Shown here: positions 46,340-55,864 of the stretch, one piece after another | Layout: every line of letters starts with the position of its first letter | Position numbering within the stretch: position 1 is the stretch's first letter | Assembly (NCBI RefSeq): GCF_900177535.1 | Contig: NZ_FXAJ01000005.1 | Location: 62,001 to 126,000 of the forward strand | Origin: Priestia filamentosa | GTDB lineage: Bacteria; Bacillota; Bacilli; Bacillales; Bacillaceae_H | Direction of reading: 5' to 3' | DNA length: 64,000 nucleotides | The notes under the pieces: generated by a model | What the model saw: the letters and a program-made list of their open reading frames with translations, nothing else | Databases searched by the model: none | Told to the model about the DNA's origin: nothing | Made by a program: the position numbers and the translations under genes

Positions 46340-47184
46340 TACAGTTCCCTCCCCGTTAGTTTCACAAATAGGTCTCCTAGTGTTGGTTCATTTGAATGAA
46401 TTGTTAATAACTCGCCTTGTTTCATATAATTATAAATTTCTTTTGCTCCTTCTTCATTTGTTTCTACAACAACCTTTCGCTGTCCTTTTAAAAGCAGGGA
46501 AACGGTTGAGTCACTATGTTGACTGCGCAGTTTTTCAGGAGCATCAAAAAGTCTAACTTCTCCATTATGAAGAAAAGCAACCCTATCACAAAGCTCTTCC
46601 GCTTCAAGCATATCGTGCGTTGTTAAAAAAATTGTCGTTCCTTCCGCATTTAATCTTTTCAATCCTTTGTGAATATGTTTAGTATTTACAGGGTCTAGAG
46701 CTGACGTTGGTTCGTCGAGAAACAATAATTGGGGCTTATGCAAAATAGCTCTTGCCAGTGTAACGCGCTGTTTCATCCCTTTTGATAGTTTTTGAATACG
46801 CGTTTTCTTTTCCTCAACTAAATTAACATCAACAAGAACTTCATGAATACGACGTTTATCTATTTCATACAAGTCACAATAAAGAGATAAGTTATCATAG
46901 ACAGTAAGACGGTCATATAAACCACTGTTATCTGTTAACACACCAATTTTTCTCATATACTGAGGATCTTTTAATTTTTTAAGAGATGTATTAAACACTT
47001 TTACATCTCCACCTGTTGGTTGAATCTGCGCTGTAAGGATTTTAATTGTCGTTGTTTTCCCTGACCCACTTGGCCCTAAAAATCCGATTGTTTCTCCTTT
47101 TTTCACACTAAATGATACGTCTTTTAAAGCTGTTTTATTTCCAAAAGACTTTACTAGGTTTTTCACTTCGATTACGTTTTCCAC
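46339..47184 (-). CDS. ABC transporter ATPase
   Basis: 281 aa with a GTG start after GGGAG. Walker A GPSGSGKTT, signature LSKGMKQRVTLARAIL, Walker B LLFLDEPTSALDP. It is the first gene of the exporter operon. A perfect 10-bp inverted repeat lies just before it, and an AAGGTG/CACCTT array lies further upstream near a -10. Confidence 0.9.
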   Translation of the reverse strand: MENVIEVKNLVKSFGNKTALKDVSFSVKKGETIGFLGPSGSGKTTTIKILTAQIQPTGGDVKVFNTSLKKLKDPQYMRKIGVLTDNSGLYDRLTVYDNLSLYCDLYEIDKRRIHEVLVDVNLVEEKKTRIQKLSKGMKQRVTLARAILHKPQLLFLDEPTSALDPVNTKHIHKGLKRLNAEGTTIFLTTHDMLEAEELCDRVAFLHNGEVRLFDAPEKLRSQHSDSTVSLLLKGQRKVVVETNEEGAKEIYNYMKQGELLTIHSNEPTLGDLFVKLTGREL

Positions 47185-47200
47185 CCATTTCGCTCCCTTT

Positions 47201-47230
47201 CACCAAACCAACTTAAAATGTGGTTTGGTG
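47201..47230. repeat. Perfect inverted repeat before the exporter ATPase gene
   Basis: CACCAAACCA and TGGTTTGGTG form a 10-bp perfect inverted repeat with a 10-base spacer. It lies 17 bases before the GTG start, in the transcribed leader if the promoter below is right. It may be an operator or an RNA hairpin. Confidence 0.7.
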
Positions 47231-47291
47231 TATTTGTTACTTTAAGTTTAGAGAGAGATAAGCTTACCTGCATTAAAATAAGGGTAAAAAG

Positions 47292-47349
47292 AGTATAGAA
47301 CATCTTAAAAGGAGTCATTTTGAAGGTGAATCAACACCTTTTCAAGGTG
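47292..47349 (-). promoter_or_regulatory. Candidate LytTR-activated promoter of the exporter operon
   Basis: TATACT (47292-47297, minus strand) has no good -35. Just upstream lie AAGGTG (47323-47328), CACCTT (47335-47340) and AAGGTG (47344-47349) on the plus strand, at about -38 to -64. A LytTR activator bound there would replace the -35. This is inferred from spacing only. Confidence 0.45.
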
Positions 47350-47374
47350 AGAACGACATGTTGGGAAGTAAAAA

Positions 47375-48427
47375 TTAGATTCTAAGAATTTGTTTTAGTT
47401 CTGTTAAGTTTCCTTTTGAAAGAGGAATCGAGCTTTTTTTGGTATCTTCTAATACAAGGCTATAGCTATTTCTTGTCCATGTAATAACTTCTCGTACTTT
47501 TTGTAAATTAACAATATACGAACGATGACATCTAAAAAAACCAAATGGTTGAAGACGATTGAACAGTTCATTTAAAGTATATGTACAAGGAAATACTTCT
47601 TCTTTCACATGAAGATATGTTGTCCCTTCATTGCTTTCAACATAAGAAATTTCCGTAGGATCAAAAAGAATAATTTTATCATCCACTTTTGCTGGAATCT
47701 TCTCAAAGTTAATCGGGTGGATCTCTTCTACTATTTTCTCTTCTTCCTTTACTTCAGAATCAGAAGCTGCACTTATTTCTTCTATCTCCTCCACAACTTT
47801 AATTTTTTTCATTCCATCTTCATTTAGCTTGTATACATGATTTGTAAGAAGCACAGCACTTTCAAAATTACTTGTTGTAATAAGAAAAGAAGTACCTTGT
47901 GCTGCAAGCTCTTTAATCACCTGTTGGATAATAAATTTGCTCTCAATATCTAAGTTTTGATCAGGTTCCTCCATTAGGATTAACTGCGGATGATGTAAAA
48001 TTGTTTTAGCAAGCTGAAGTCTTTTTTTCTCTGAGTAAGAAAGTTTGCCAATCTTACTGTGCCGAAGCTCCGTTAAGCCTGCTTTATGTATATATTCTTC
48101 AACGTCTATTGCAACATCATACAGTCGTTTAAATAGCTGCAAGTATTCTTTAACTGTTAGGCGCTCGTACATTCCTTCATTTAATGAAAAGATTCCGATC
48201 TTATTAGCTACCTTATGAAATGGGCAAGGGTATTTCTCATCTAAAAGGGTTATTTCTCCGTTCAATACTGCTATTTCTCCACTAAGCATGCCTAATAGGT
48301 TCTTTCCCACTTCACTATTGCATTGAATAGCAACAATTTCCCCTTTATCAATATGTAAATTCATTTTTGGAATCGTAATGGTATTTCCCTTTCGTTCTTC
48401 AACATTTTTCATACTTAAGATAGCCAT
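47375..48427 (-). CDS. ABC-ATPase-like / LytTR DNA-binding fusion regulator
   Basis: 350 aa. Residues 1-205 form an ABC-ATPase domain with degraded key motifs: Walker A CNSEVGKNLL lacks the usual glycines, and the signature is LSYSEKKRLQLA; Walker B LILMEEPDQNLD remains. An acidic linker (about 205-245) leads to a LytTR domain (about 247-350; EISYVESNEGTTYLHV, FFRCHRSYIVNLQKV). It lies on the same strand upstream of an ABC-2 exporter and probably regulates it, either as ligand or transport-coupled sensor. Fusions of this kind are known but little studied. Confidence 0.85.
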   Translation of the reverse strand: MAILSMKNVEERKGNTITIPKMNLHIDKGEIVAIQCNSEVGKNLLGMLSGEIAVLNGEITLLDEKYPCPFHKVANKIGIFSLNEGMYERLTVKEYLQLFKRLYDVAIDVEEYIHKAGLTELRHSKIGKLSYSEKKRLQLAKTILHHPQLILMEEPDQNLDIESKFIIQQVIKELAAQGTSFLITTSNFESAVLLTNHVYKLNEDGMKKIKVVEEIEEISAASDSEVKEEEKIVEEIHPINFEKIPAKVDDKIILFDPTEISYVESNEGTTYLHVKEEVFPCTYTLNELFNRLQPFGFFRCHRSYIVNLQKVREVITWTRNSYSLVLEDTKKSSIPLSKGNLTELKQILRI

Positions 48428-48478
48428 ATTTCATATACACCTTCCTCTCTTCTATTTGGAAATGTGTTCTCTTTACAT

Positions 48479-48512
48479 AACAAGGTCCACTTTAAAATAA
48501 AGTGAACCTTGT
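48479..48512 (-). terminator. Hairpin between yvbH and the LytTR fusion gene
   Basis: AACAAGGT(T)CACTTTA pairs with TAAAGTG(G)ACCTTGTT around an AAAT/ATTT loop. The T tract is weak, so termination is possible but partial. Confidence 0.55.
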
Positions 48513-48543
48513 TAAGATCTATTCTTCTTTTCAATGAAAGAAA

Positions 48544-49158
48544 TTAGTTATTAATATATTTCTCGTAAATCTCGCCATAATCTTTTAAATGATATTGTTC
48601 ACGAGCAGATGTTAACCATTTAAATCCGAAGTCTGTTAGATCATGGTATGTTTTAGAAAGGTCATTATCATCTGTTCTTGAATTTTGCAGTACTTGAACT
48701 GCTTTATCTAAACTTTGCGAAGCCATGTTTATATAAAGATCATTCTCATACGTAATCTCAGAAATGCGAAGAAGTGCTTTATATAAATCTTTTAATTGAT
48801 CAATCTGACTCTTTTGGACATCAATATCAAATCTTTCATTTCCAAGCGTGAATTTAATTTCAACGTCCATATCAATTTTACCTGCGGTTTCTAACACTAC
48901 ATTACCAATTTTATGTTGGGTATATGGATAGCGCTTCAATGTTCTCTTTGACGAAACAGCATTTGCTCCATCAACATGGATGATTGCTAAATTTGTGAAG
49001 CAATATTCATCAGCTTTTGTTTTAATTAAAAAATAGATTTTTTCATCATCTTCATGCATTACATAGTCGTCTGCATCTGTTTTATCATAGTCAGCAGGAC
49101 TGATAATTTTCCCAACGTCTGATAATCCTAATGCATCTGAAGCCATCTTTTTAAACAT
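48544..49158 (-). CDS. yvbH: YvbH-like protein with PH-like domain
   Basis: 204 aa, the length of B. subtilis YvbH. N-terminal ~125 residues are a bacterial PH-type domain (EKIYFLIKTKADEYCFTNLA), followed by a helical oligomerisation region. No signal or membrane segment. Function unknown. SD GGAGAAAGGA before the ATG. It is divergent from nothing obvious and is transcribed toward the LytTR gene, with a hairpin between. Confidence 0.8.
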   Translation of the reverse strand: MFKKMASDALGLSDVGKIISPADYDKTDADDYVMHEDDEKIYFLIKTKADEYCFTNLAIIHVDGANAVSSKRTLKRYPYTQHKIGNVVLETAGKIDMDVEIKFTLGNERFDIDVQKSQIDQLKDLYKALLRISEITYENDLYINMASQSLDKAVQVLQNSRTDDNDLSKTYHDLTDFGFKWLTSAREQYHLKDYGEIYEKYINN

Positions 49159-49254
49159 ATTTTCGCATCCTTTCTCCTAAAGAGATTGTCGTTGCCTCCC
49201 TAATTTTAACAAGTCTCTCCCTGAATGAAAACTGATTTTTCGCATATTTTGTAT

Positions 49255-49287
49255 AAAAAAGCTACGAAGTTGTTCACAGCCTTTTTC
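49255..49287 (-). terminator. Probable terminator of arsRBC
   Basis: AAAAAGGCTGTGAA pairs imperfectly with TTCGTAGCTTTTT around CAAC on the minus strand, ending in a T tract directly after arsC. Confidence 0.6.
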
Positions 49288-49707
49288 CTATTTCCCTTCA
49301 TTAGAGAACGTTTCTATTCTCTCCTTAATTTCATCGCGAACACGTTGAAAGTAGGCCCATTTCTCTTCATCTGTTCCTTCTGCTTTCGCTGGATCATCAA
49401 AGCCCCAATGTTCACGCTTTACATTTGGCGGAGTTATTGGGCATTTATCAGCCGCATCTCCGCAAAGTGTTACAACTAGATCAGCACTATTTAAGATACT
49501 TTTATCGATAATGTCAGATGTTTGGTTTGAAATATCTACACCAACTTCTTTCATCGCTTTCACAGCACGTGGGTTCAGCCCATGTGCTTCAATTCCCGCA
49601 CTATAAACATTCCAACTTTCTCCTAAATACTTCCTTCCCCATCCTTCAGCCATTTGGCTGCGACAAGAGTTTCCTGTACATAAAAAATAAATTGTTTTTT
49701 TAGACAT
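49288..49707 (-). CDS. arsC: ArsC, thioredoxin-coupled arsenate reductase
   Basis: 139 aa low-molecular-weight phosphatase-fold enzyme. The P-loop [10 protein letters not shown] holds Cys10, and the thioredoxin-coupled pair is in [10 protein letters not shown] (Cys82, Cys89). It reduces arsenate to arsenite for export by ArsB. It is the last gene of arsR-arsB-arsC, 15 bases after arsB, with an AAAGGAGA SD. Confidence 0.96.
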   Translation of the reverse strand: MSKKTIYFLCTGNSCRSQMAEGWGRKYLGESWNVYSAGIEAHGLNPRAVKAMKEVGVDISNQTSDIIDKSILNSADLVVTLCGDAADKCPITPPNVKREHWGFDDPAKAEGTDEEKWAYFQRVRDEIKERIETFSNEGK

Positions 49708-49722
49708 GTTTTGTTTCTCCTT

Positions 49723-51021
49723 TTACGAAATAATGTGTAACCAAAGATACAATCCTAATAAAGTAAAAAATAGCGTTGGAACAGTGAGAACAATTCCTGT
49801 TTTGAAATACGTACCCCATGAAATCTTTACCCCTTTTAAACTTAAAACATGAAGCCATAATAAGGTTGCCAACGAACCAATTGGAGTAATTTTCGGTCCT
49901 AAATCAGAGCCAATTACGTTCGCATAGATAAGCGCCTCCTTCATAACCCCTGTAGCACTTGTATCATGGATAGCAATGGCATCAATCATGACGGTTGGCA
50001 AGTTATTCATAACAGACGAAAGAATAGCTGCAATAAAGCCCATTCCGATTGTTGCTCCAAATAGACCTCCATCCATTGTCCACTCAATAGCCTTGGCAAG
50101 AATAGAAGTTAATCCTGCATTCCGAAGCCCATAGACAACAACATACATCCCGACTGAGAAAAAAACGATTGCCCACGGTGCACCTTTTACAACCTTTTTC
50201 GTTGATACAAATGGACTTTTCCTTGCAAGCATTAAAAATACAAGAGCCACAATTCCGGCAATAATGGAGACAGGAATATGGATGAATTCACTTGTAAAGT
50301 ATCCAACTAGAAGAACAGCTAAAACTGACCATGAGATTTTAAACATTCTTTTATCTTTAATTGCTTCTTTAGGGCTTTTTAATACAGAGAGATCGTATGA
50401 CTTTGGAATGCTTTTACGAAAGTATAAATATAAAACAGTAATGCTAGCTACTAGTGAAAAAAGGTTTGGAATAATCATTCGTGAAGCATATTCAATAAAG
50501 CCAATGGCAAAGTAGTCTGCTGAAACGATATTAACAAGATTGCTTACAACAAACGGAAGAGACGTTGTGTCTGCAATAAAACCACTTGCAATAATAAACG
50601 GAAAAACAATCTTTTCACTAAAATTTAAATTCCGAACCATTGCCAGAACGATCGGTGTAAGAATAAGAGCTCCTCCATCATTCGCAAAAAGAGCCGAAAC
50701 TACTGCCCCTAACACCGCTACATAAATAAACATGCGCACGCCTTTCCCTTTTGCGGCTTTTGCCATATGAAGAGCAGCCCATTCAAAAAAACCAATTTCA
50801 TCTAAGATAAGAGAGATGAGAATAATAGCGACAAATGTTAACGTGGCATTCCAAACAATAGACGTTACATCGATAACATCTTCAAAGTCCACGACACCTG
50901 CAAGAAGAGCAACAACAGCACCTCCACATGCAGACCATCCGATAGAAAGATTTCGTGGCTGCCATATTACAAAAATTAAAGTAAGTAAAAAAATAACAGA
51001 TGCTAAAATTGCGGATATCAT
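49723..51021 (-). CDS. arsB: ArsB, arsenite efflux permease
   Basis: 432 aa with about 12 membrane segments of the ArsB/NhaD ion transporter superfamily. [15 protein letters not shown] in the first half and [14 protein letters not shown] in the second are the conserved discontinuous-helix motifs. SD GGAGG precedes the ATG. The operon gives resistance to arsenite/antimonite. Confidence 0.93.
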   Translation of the reverse strand: MISAILASVIFLLTLIFVIWQPRNLSIGWSACGGAVVALLAGVVDFEDVIDVTSIVWNATLTFVAIILISLILDEIGFFEWAALHMAKAAKGKGVRMFIYVAVLGAVVSALFANDGGALILTPIVLAMVRNLNFSEKIVFPFIIASGFIADTTSLPFVVSNLVNIVSADYFAIGFIEYASRMIIPNLFSLVASITVLYLYFRKSIPKSYDLSVLKSPKEAIKDKRMFKISWSVLAVLLVGYFTSEFIHIPVSIIAGIVALVFLMLARKSPFVSTKKVVKGAPWAIVFFSVGMYVVVYGLRNAGLTSILAKAIEWTMDGGLFGATIGMGFIAAILSSVMNNLPTVMIDAIAIHDTSATGVMKEALIYANVIGSDLGPKITPIGSLATLLWLHVLSLKGVKISWGTYFKTGIVLTVPTLFFTLLGLYLWLHIIS

Positions 51022-51036
51022 TGTTGTTTCCTCCTG

Positions 51037-51381
51037 CTATTCACAGCAAATATTTAATTCTTTATTTCGAAGCTTGTCTAAGCGCTCTTCTTCATGTGGA
51101 AGATGTTTAAGAATAGTGGAAATCCACTCATAGTCAGCACTTTCACTGTTAAGACTATAAAACATCCACTGTCCTCTTCTTTTTTCTTTCACAAGACCAA
51201 TGTCACGCATTCTTTTTAAATGTTGACTTATAGCAGGCTGACTTATGTCATATAATTCAACAAGCTCACATACGCACCGTTCCCCTCCTTCGAGAACTTT
51301 CATTATAGATAAGCGCGTTTTATCACCCAAAATTTTAAGAACTGCTGCTGCACCTTCAATGCTCGGCTCTTGATTCATCAT
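51037..51381 (-). CDS. arsR: ArsR, arsenite-responsive repressor
   Basis: 114 aa from ATG 51381, seven bases after AAAGGAGG; the longer frame to 51426 crosses the operator. Winged-helix ArsR/SmtB repressor. The metalloid site is visible as ERCVCEL (CxC) in the helix before recognition, and HTH is ISQPAISQHLKRMRDIGL. As(III) binding releases it from the operator just upstream. It has a CC pair at the C-terminus (NICCE), which may add a metal ligand. Confidence 0.95.
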   Translation of the reverse strand: MMNQEPSIEGAAAVLKILGDKTRLSIMKVLEGGERCVCELVELYDISQPAISQHLKRMRDIGLVKEKRRGQWMFYSLNSESADYEWISTILKHLPHEEERLDKLRNKELNICCE

Positions 51382-51393
51382 CCTTCTTCCTCC

Positions 51394-51419
51394 TTTATAT
51401 AAGCATTCTCTTATATAAA
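51394..51419. promoter_or_regulatory. ArsR operator
   Basis: TTTATATAAG and CTTATATAAA form a 10-bp perfect inverted repeat with a six-base spacer. It lies at the predicted transcription start of arsRBC. Confidence 0.82.
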
Positions 51420-51421
51420 AC

Positions 51422-51450
51422 ATCATATAACCATATGCTTATATAATCAA
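51422..51450 (-). promoter_or_regulatory. Promoter of arsRBC
   Basis: TTGATT (51445-51450) and TATGAT (51422-51427) are spaced by 17 bases on the minus strand. A second ATATAA/TTATAT repeat overlaps it. Confidence 0.75.
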
Positions 51451-51463
51451 CCTGATTTTTTAA

Positions 51464-51501
51464 TAAAAAAACGACGCAGACAAGATTCTACGTCGTTTTT
51501 T
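51464..51501 (-). terminator. Terminator of the ansA-ansB-mleN-mleA operon
   Basis: AAAAAACGACG pairs with CGTCGTTTTTT around a 14-base loop, just after the mleA stop. Confidence 0.85.
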
Positions 51502-51508
51502 CGCTTAT

Positions 51509-52834
51509 TTATACGCCTACATAAACGCGGCGTGCTACACGTTCTACTTCTTCTGCTACTTTCTCATGTACTTCCGGTTGAAGCGGATCTGGTACAAGAT
51601 CTCCATGTTTTGTACAAGAAGCAATTGCTTCTGCTGCAGCAACAAGCATCTCGTGGTTCACTACTTTACTTTTAGCATTAAGAGCTCCTCTAAAAATTCC
51701 TGGGAAACCAAGAACATTATTAACAGAGCGTCCATCTGCAGCATATGCAGCGCCAGCTTCTAATGCTACTTCAGGCTCAATTTCTGGTCTTGGGTTTGAT
51801 AAAGCTAGAATAACTTGTCCACTTCTAACAAACTCTTTTTTAATAAGACCAGGAACACCTGTTGTTGCAATAACAATATCACACGTTTCCATTAGCTCTT
51901 CAATGTTTGATGAAGTTTGTCCACCATATTCTTTTAAGCGATTCATTGCCATTTCTGATTTGTCTGTTCCATAAACAGCTTGAACCCCATATGCCATAAA
52001 CATACGACAAATCGCAACGCCTGCAGCGCCAAGACCAATTTGTCCTACTTTTGCTTCTTTCAAGTCAATGCCTGCGCTCTTACAAGCAGAAATAGCTGCT
52101 GCAAGTGTAACAACTGCGGTACCATGTTGATCATCATGCATAACAGGGATGTTTAATTCTTCTTTTAAACAATCTTCCACTTCAAAGCAATGTGGTGAAC
52201 CAATATCTTCAAGAAGAATTCCGCCAAAACCAGGTGCGATATTTTTTACTGTACGAATAATTTCTTCCGGATCTGTTGTATCAAGTAAAATAGGCACGCC
52301 ACTAATTCCTGCTAGCTGGTCAAAAAGAGCAGCCTTCCCTTCCATAACAGGCATTCCTGCAACAGGACCGATATTTCCAAGCCCAAGAATTGCTGTTCCA
52401 TCTGTTACAATTGCTACAGAGTTATTAATGGTTGTGTAGATTTCAGCTTTATCTGGTTCTCTTTCAATAAGGCTACAAACATCAGCAACGCCCGGTGTGT
52501 ACACACGGCGCAGTTCTGCTAAAGACTTGATTGGCATCTTACTCTTCATCGCAATCTTCCCGCCTTCATGTGCTGAAAGAACTTCGTCTGAAACGGTATG
52601 AAGCTTAATGCCCTCTTCTAACCCTTCGATTGCTGTAATAATTTCATTTAACTGTTCTTCTGTTTCTACTTGTACAGTAATATTACGCATCGTATAAGTT
52701 GGACCAACTTTTACGGTTTCAACTTCACCGATGTCTGCTCCTACAAGGCCAATTGCCGTTGCTACTTTTCCTAGATTCCCAGGAACAGTAGGTGTTTCAA
52801 TCATAAGTGTTCGAATCATATGTTTACTAACCAT
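51509..52834 (-). CDS. mleA: MleA, NAD-dependent malic enzyme with ACT domain
   Basis: 441 aa, like B. subtilis MleA (YqkJ). An N-terminal ACT domain (about 1-85) is followed by the malic enzyme: LAELRRVYTPGVADVC, the metal site EDIGSPHCFEVED and HDDQHGTAVVTLAAA, and the NAD fold with GLGAAGVAICRMF. It decarboxylates malate to pyruvate. It starts eight bases before the end of mleN and is the last gene of ansA-ansB-mleN-mleA. Confidence 0.93.
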   Translation of the reverse strand: MVSKHMIRTLMIETPTVPGNLGKVATAIGLVGADIGEVETVKVGPTYTMRNITVQVETEEQLNEIITAIEGLEEGIKLHTVSDEVLSAHEGGKIAMKSKMPIKSLAELRRVYTPGVADVCSLIEREPDKAEIYTTINNSVAIVTDGTAILGLGNIGPVAGMPVMEGKAALFDQLAGISGVPILLDTTDPEEIIRTVKNIAPGFGGILLEDIGSPHCFEVEDCLKEELNIPVMHDDQHGTAVVTLAAAISACKSAGIDLKEAKVGQIGLGAAGVAICRMFMAYGVQAVYGTDKSEMAMNRLKEYGGQTSSNIEELMETCDIVIATTGVPGLIKKEFVRSGQVILALSNPRPEIEPEVALEAGAAYAADGRSVNNVLGFPGIFRGALNAKSKVVNHEMLVAAAEAIASCTKHGDLVPDPLQPEVHEKVAEEVERVARRVYVGV

Positions 52835-54253
52835 TTGAAACTTTCTCTCCCTTATATCCTTCTGATGAGTTTACATCATTTTCATTATACCAAATGAACT
52901 TTCCTGTATAGCCATAAATAAGTGCAAGCCCTAATGCTACAAAGCTAAGCCACATAAATGGTAAATATGCAAATGTCGAAACTCCAAGGATACCTGCCAT
53001 ATATATACCATTATCAGACCACGGAACCATCCCAGAAGTCAATGTGCCCCCCACTTCTGTGTTACGTGATAGGATTCGGCGATCTAGCTTCAGCTTATCG
53101 TAACTGTTCTCCATAATTTTTGGAGTCAAGATTAACGATACATACATTGCACAACCTAATACATTTCCTAGAAATGCTACAATTAAAGTTGACAAAGTCA
53201 CGTTTCCTGCAGATGTTAGTTTCTTTTCGAACGTTGCTACAATAACTTGTAATACTCCTAGCTTTTCTAAGAGACCACCAAATCCTAAACCAAATATAAT
53301 AACAACAAGTGTATCAAGCATACCAACAATACCACCGCGATTTAGGATACCGTCCATAAACTCTACACCAGTATCAATTGAAAAACCTTTGTAAGCTGTA
53401 TTGATTGCATCCGCAAAATCCATACCTTGAAATACAGATGCCCAAATAGCCCCTAATAGAGCACCAATAACAATAACAGGCATTGATGGTTTTTTTAATG
53501 CTAATAGTACAACAACAATAATAGCCGGAATCAGCATCCAAATTCCTATATCAAAATGTTTTTGTAATGAAGATTTTAAAAACTCTACTTTCTCTGTATC
53601 AATGTTTCTTCCGCCATACACAAAACCAGTAATTGTAAACAAGATAGCTGTAATAATATATGCAGGAATTGCCAAGACCATCATTGCTCGCACATGGCGT
53701 AGAATATCTACCTTTGAAAGAGATGAGGCAAGTACTGTACTATCAGATAGTGGTGATAGCTTGTCTCCAAAATATGCACCAGATAATACAGCTCCCGCTA
53801 CAAGCGGAAGTGGCATCCCTAGTCCTTCTCCAATTGCAATCATTGCGATACCTGCTGTTCCAACTGTTCCCCATGATGTTCCTGTTGCAACAGACATAAT
53901 AGAACAAATGATAAGCGTTGCTAATAAGAAGATACTTGGATGAATGAATTCTAATCCGTAATAAATAAGAGTTGTACAACCCCGCCTGCAATCCATGTAC
54001 CAATTAAAGCTCCAACAGATACAAGAATTAAGACAGCTTCCAATCCATTTGAAATTCCATCCATAATTGATTTTTGTAAATCTTGATACTTATGACCGAG
54101 TCGAACACCTAGAATAATAACGAGAAACCACGATATGAATAATGCCATTTGAATTGGTAAATCAAGAAACACCGTAAATGACAATACAAGCGCAAGAAAT
54201 GCTCCTAATATAATCACAATTTCAGGTATTGTTGGTAATCTTACTTCCTTCAT
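52827..54253 (-). pseudogene. mleN: mleN, Na+/H+-malate/lactate antiporter, frameshifted
   Basis: Two reading frames together make one NhaC-family protein of about 470 aa, the usual MleN length. The N-terminal 100 codons (54253-53951) end GTWIAGGVV and then leave the frame; the rest (from 53996 to 52827) continues TTLIYYGLEFIHPS. Reading GTA CAA CTC as GTA C[C]A ACT CTC, i.e. restoring one C (plus strand G near 53974), gives the expected VVPTLIYYG. So one base is missing. It may be a real loss of function or a sequence error. It takes up malate in exchange for lactate, with Na+ and H+. Confidence 0.88.
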
Positions 54254-54394
54254 GCATAATCCCCCTAGTTGAAAATAATAGTAAAACGCTTACATTTAAT
54301 ACTGATGTAACGTATATTACTATACTTCCTCATCCCCAAGCTTGCAACATTTAGTCCATACGTCCTGTATAGACTAAATATTACAATTTTCCTT

Positions 54395-55825
54395 TTATTC
54401 CTTATCAAAAAGCTCTTCCCCAGCAATTCCTGGTTTCGTCATTTCAAAAGGATTTAAAATAACATCAAGCTCTTCTTCTGTTAATACATCATTTTGCAAG
54501 CAAAGTTCTCGAACAGACTTACCTGTTAAAATGGCTTCTCTCGCAATACGTGCCGCTGGTTCATAGCCAAGATGTGGGTTTACTGCTGTAATAATACCAA
54601 CACTTTTTTCCACATACTCTGTCATACGAGCTTCGTTTGCTTGGATTCCTTTCAAGCAATGATCTGTAAATGAACGGAATCCATTGTTCATAATGCTAAT
54701 AGATTGAAGTAAATTAAAGACAAGCACTGGCTCCATAACATTTAATTCAAGCTGACCTGCTTCAGAAGCTAAGCAAATGGTATTGTCGTTTCCAATCACT
54801 TGGAACGCAATTTGGTTGATAAGTTCTGGCATAACAGGATTTACTTTGCCCGGCATGATTGATGAACCAGGTTGGCGGGCAGGAAGGTTAATCTCATTTA
54901 AACCTGCTCTTGGACCTGAAGCCATTAGACGAAGGTCATTCGCAATTTTAGACATGTTCATCATACATACTTTAAGAGCTGCTGATACTTCTGTATAAGC
55001 ATCAGTATTCTGTGTTGCATCAACAAGATGATCCGCTGTCACAAGAGGTAAATCACTAATACGCGCTAAATGTTTCACAACAGATTTAATGTATTTTGGA
55101 TTTGCGTTTAATCCTGTTCCAACAGCTGTTGCTCCCATATTTACTTCATAAAGGTGCTGACGAGATTGCTTAATCCGCTTCATATCGCGCTCTAAAACGC
55201 GGCTATACGCTTCAAACTCTTGACCAAGTCGAATTGGCACGGCATCTTGAAGGTGTGTTCGACCCATTTTAATCACAGAATCAAACTCTACCGCTTTTTT
55301 CTTAAATTCTCCTTGCATGTACTCCATCGTTTCAAGGAGCTTTTGAAGCATTTTCAATGTAGAAATATGAATAGCTGTTGGAAAAACATCATTTGTTGAC
55401 TGTGACATATTCACGTGAGAGTTCGGGCTTAAATGATTGTACTCTCCTTTATTGTGACCTAAAATTTCGAGTGCTCTATTTCCAATTACTTCATTAGCAT
55501 TCATATTCATAGATGTTCCTGCTCCACCTTGAATAGGGTCAACAATAAACTGATCGTGCCACTTGCCTTCTAGAATTTCATCTGCTGCTTGAACAATAGC
55601 ATTGCCAAGTCCTGCATAGAGACGTTTCACATCCATGTTCGCAAGAGCTGCTGATTTTTTCACAACGGCTAATGCTTTAATCATTTCTTCATGAATGCGG
55701 TATCCTGTAATTGGAAAGTTTTCTGATGCACGCAGTGTTTGAATGCCGTAATATGCATCTTTTTCAATTCTCTTTTCACCAAGAAAGTCTTTTTCTATAC
55801 GATGTTTTTCTTGAATTTCTACCAT
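54395..55825 (-). CDS. ansB: AnsB, aspartate ammonia-lyase
   Basis: 476 aa aspartase/fumarase superfamily. The signature GSSIMPGKVNP (near 317) and the substrate loops GAGTSMNMN and SQSTNDVFPT are intact. It converts aspartate to fumarate and ammonia. It lies 39 bases after ansA and before mleN; fumarate hydratase then links it to malate use by mleA. Confidence 0.96.
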   Translation of the reverse strand: MVEIQEKHRIEKDFLGEKRIEKDAYYGIQTLRASENFPITGYRIHEEMIKALAVVKKSAALANMDVKRLYAGLGNAIVQAADEILEGKWHDQFIVDPIQGGAGTSMNMNANEVIGNRALEILGHNKGEYNHLSPNSHVNMSQSTNDVFPTAIHISTLKMLQKLLETMEYMQGEFKKKAVEFDSVIKMGRTHLQDAVPIRLGQEFEAYSRVLERDMKRIKQSRQHLYEVNMGATAVGTGLNANPKYIKSVVKHLARISDLPLVTADHLVDATQNTDAYTEVSAALKVCMMNMSKIANDLRLMASGPRAGLNEINLPARQPGSSIMPGKVNPVMPELINQIAFQVIGNDNTICLASEAGQLELNVMEPVLVFNLLQSISIMNNGFRSFTDHCLKGIQANEARMTEYVEKSVGIITAVNPHLGYEPAARIAREAILTGKSVRELCLQNDVLTEEELDVILNPFEMTKPGIAGEELFDKE

Positions 55826-55864
55826 GTGTAAAACCCTCTTTCTCCCCTATTAGCTTAAAAATTT

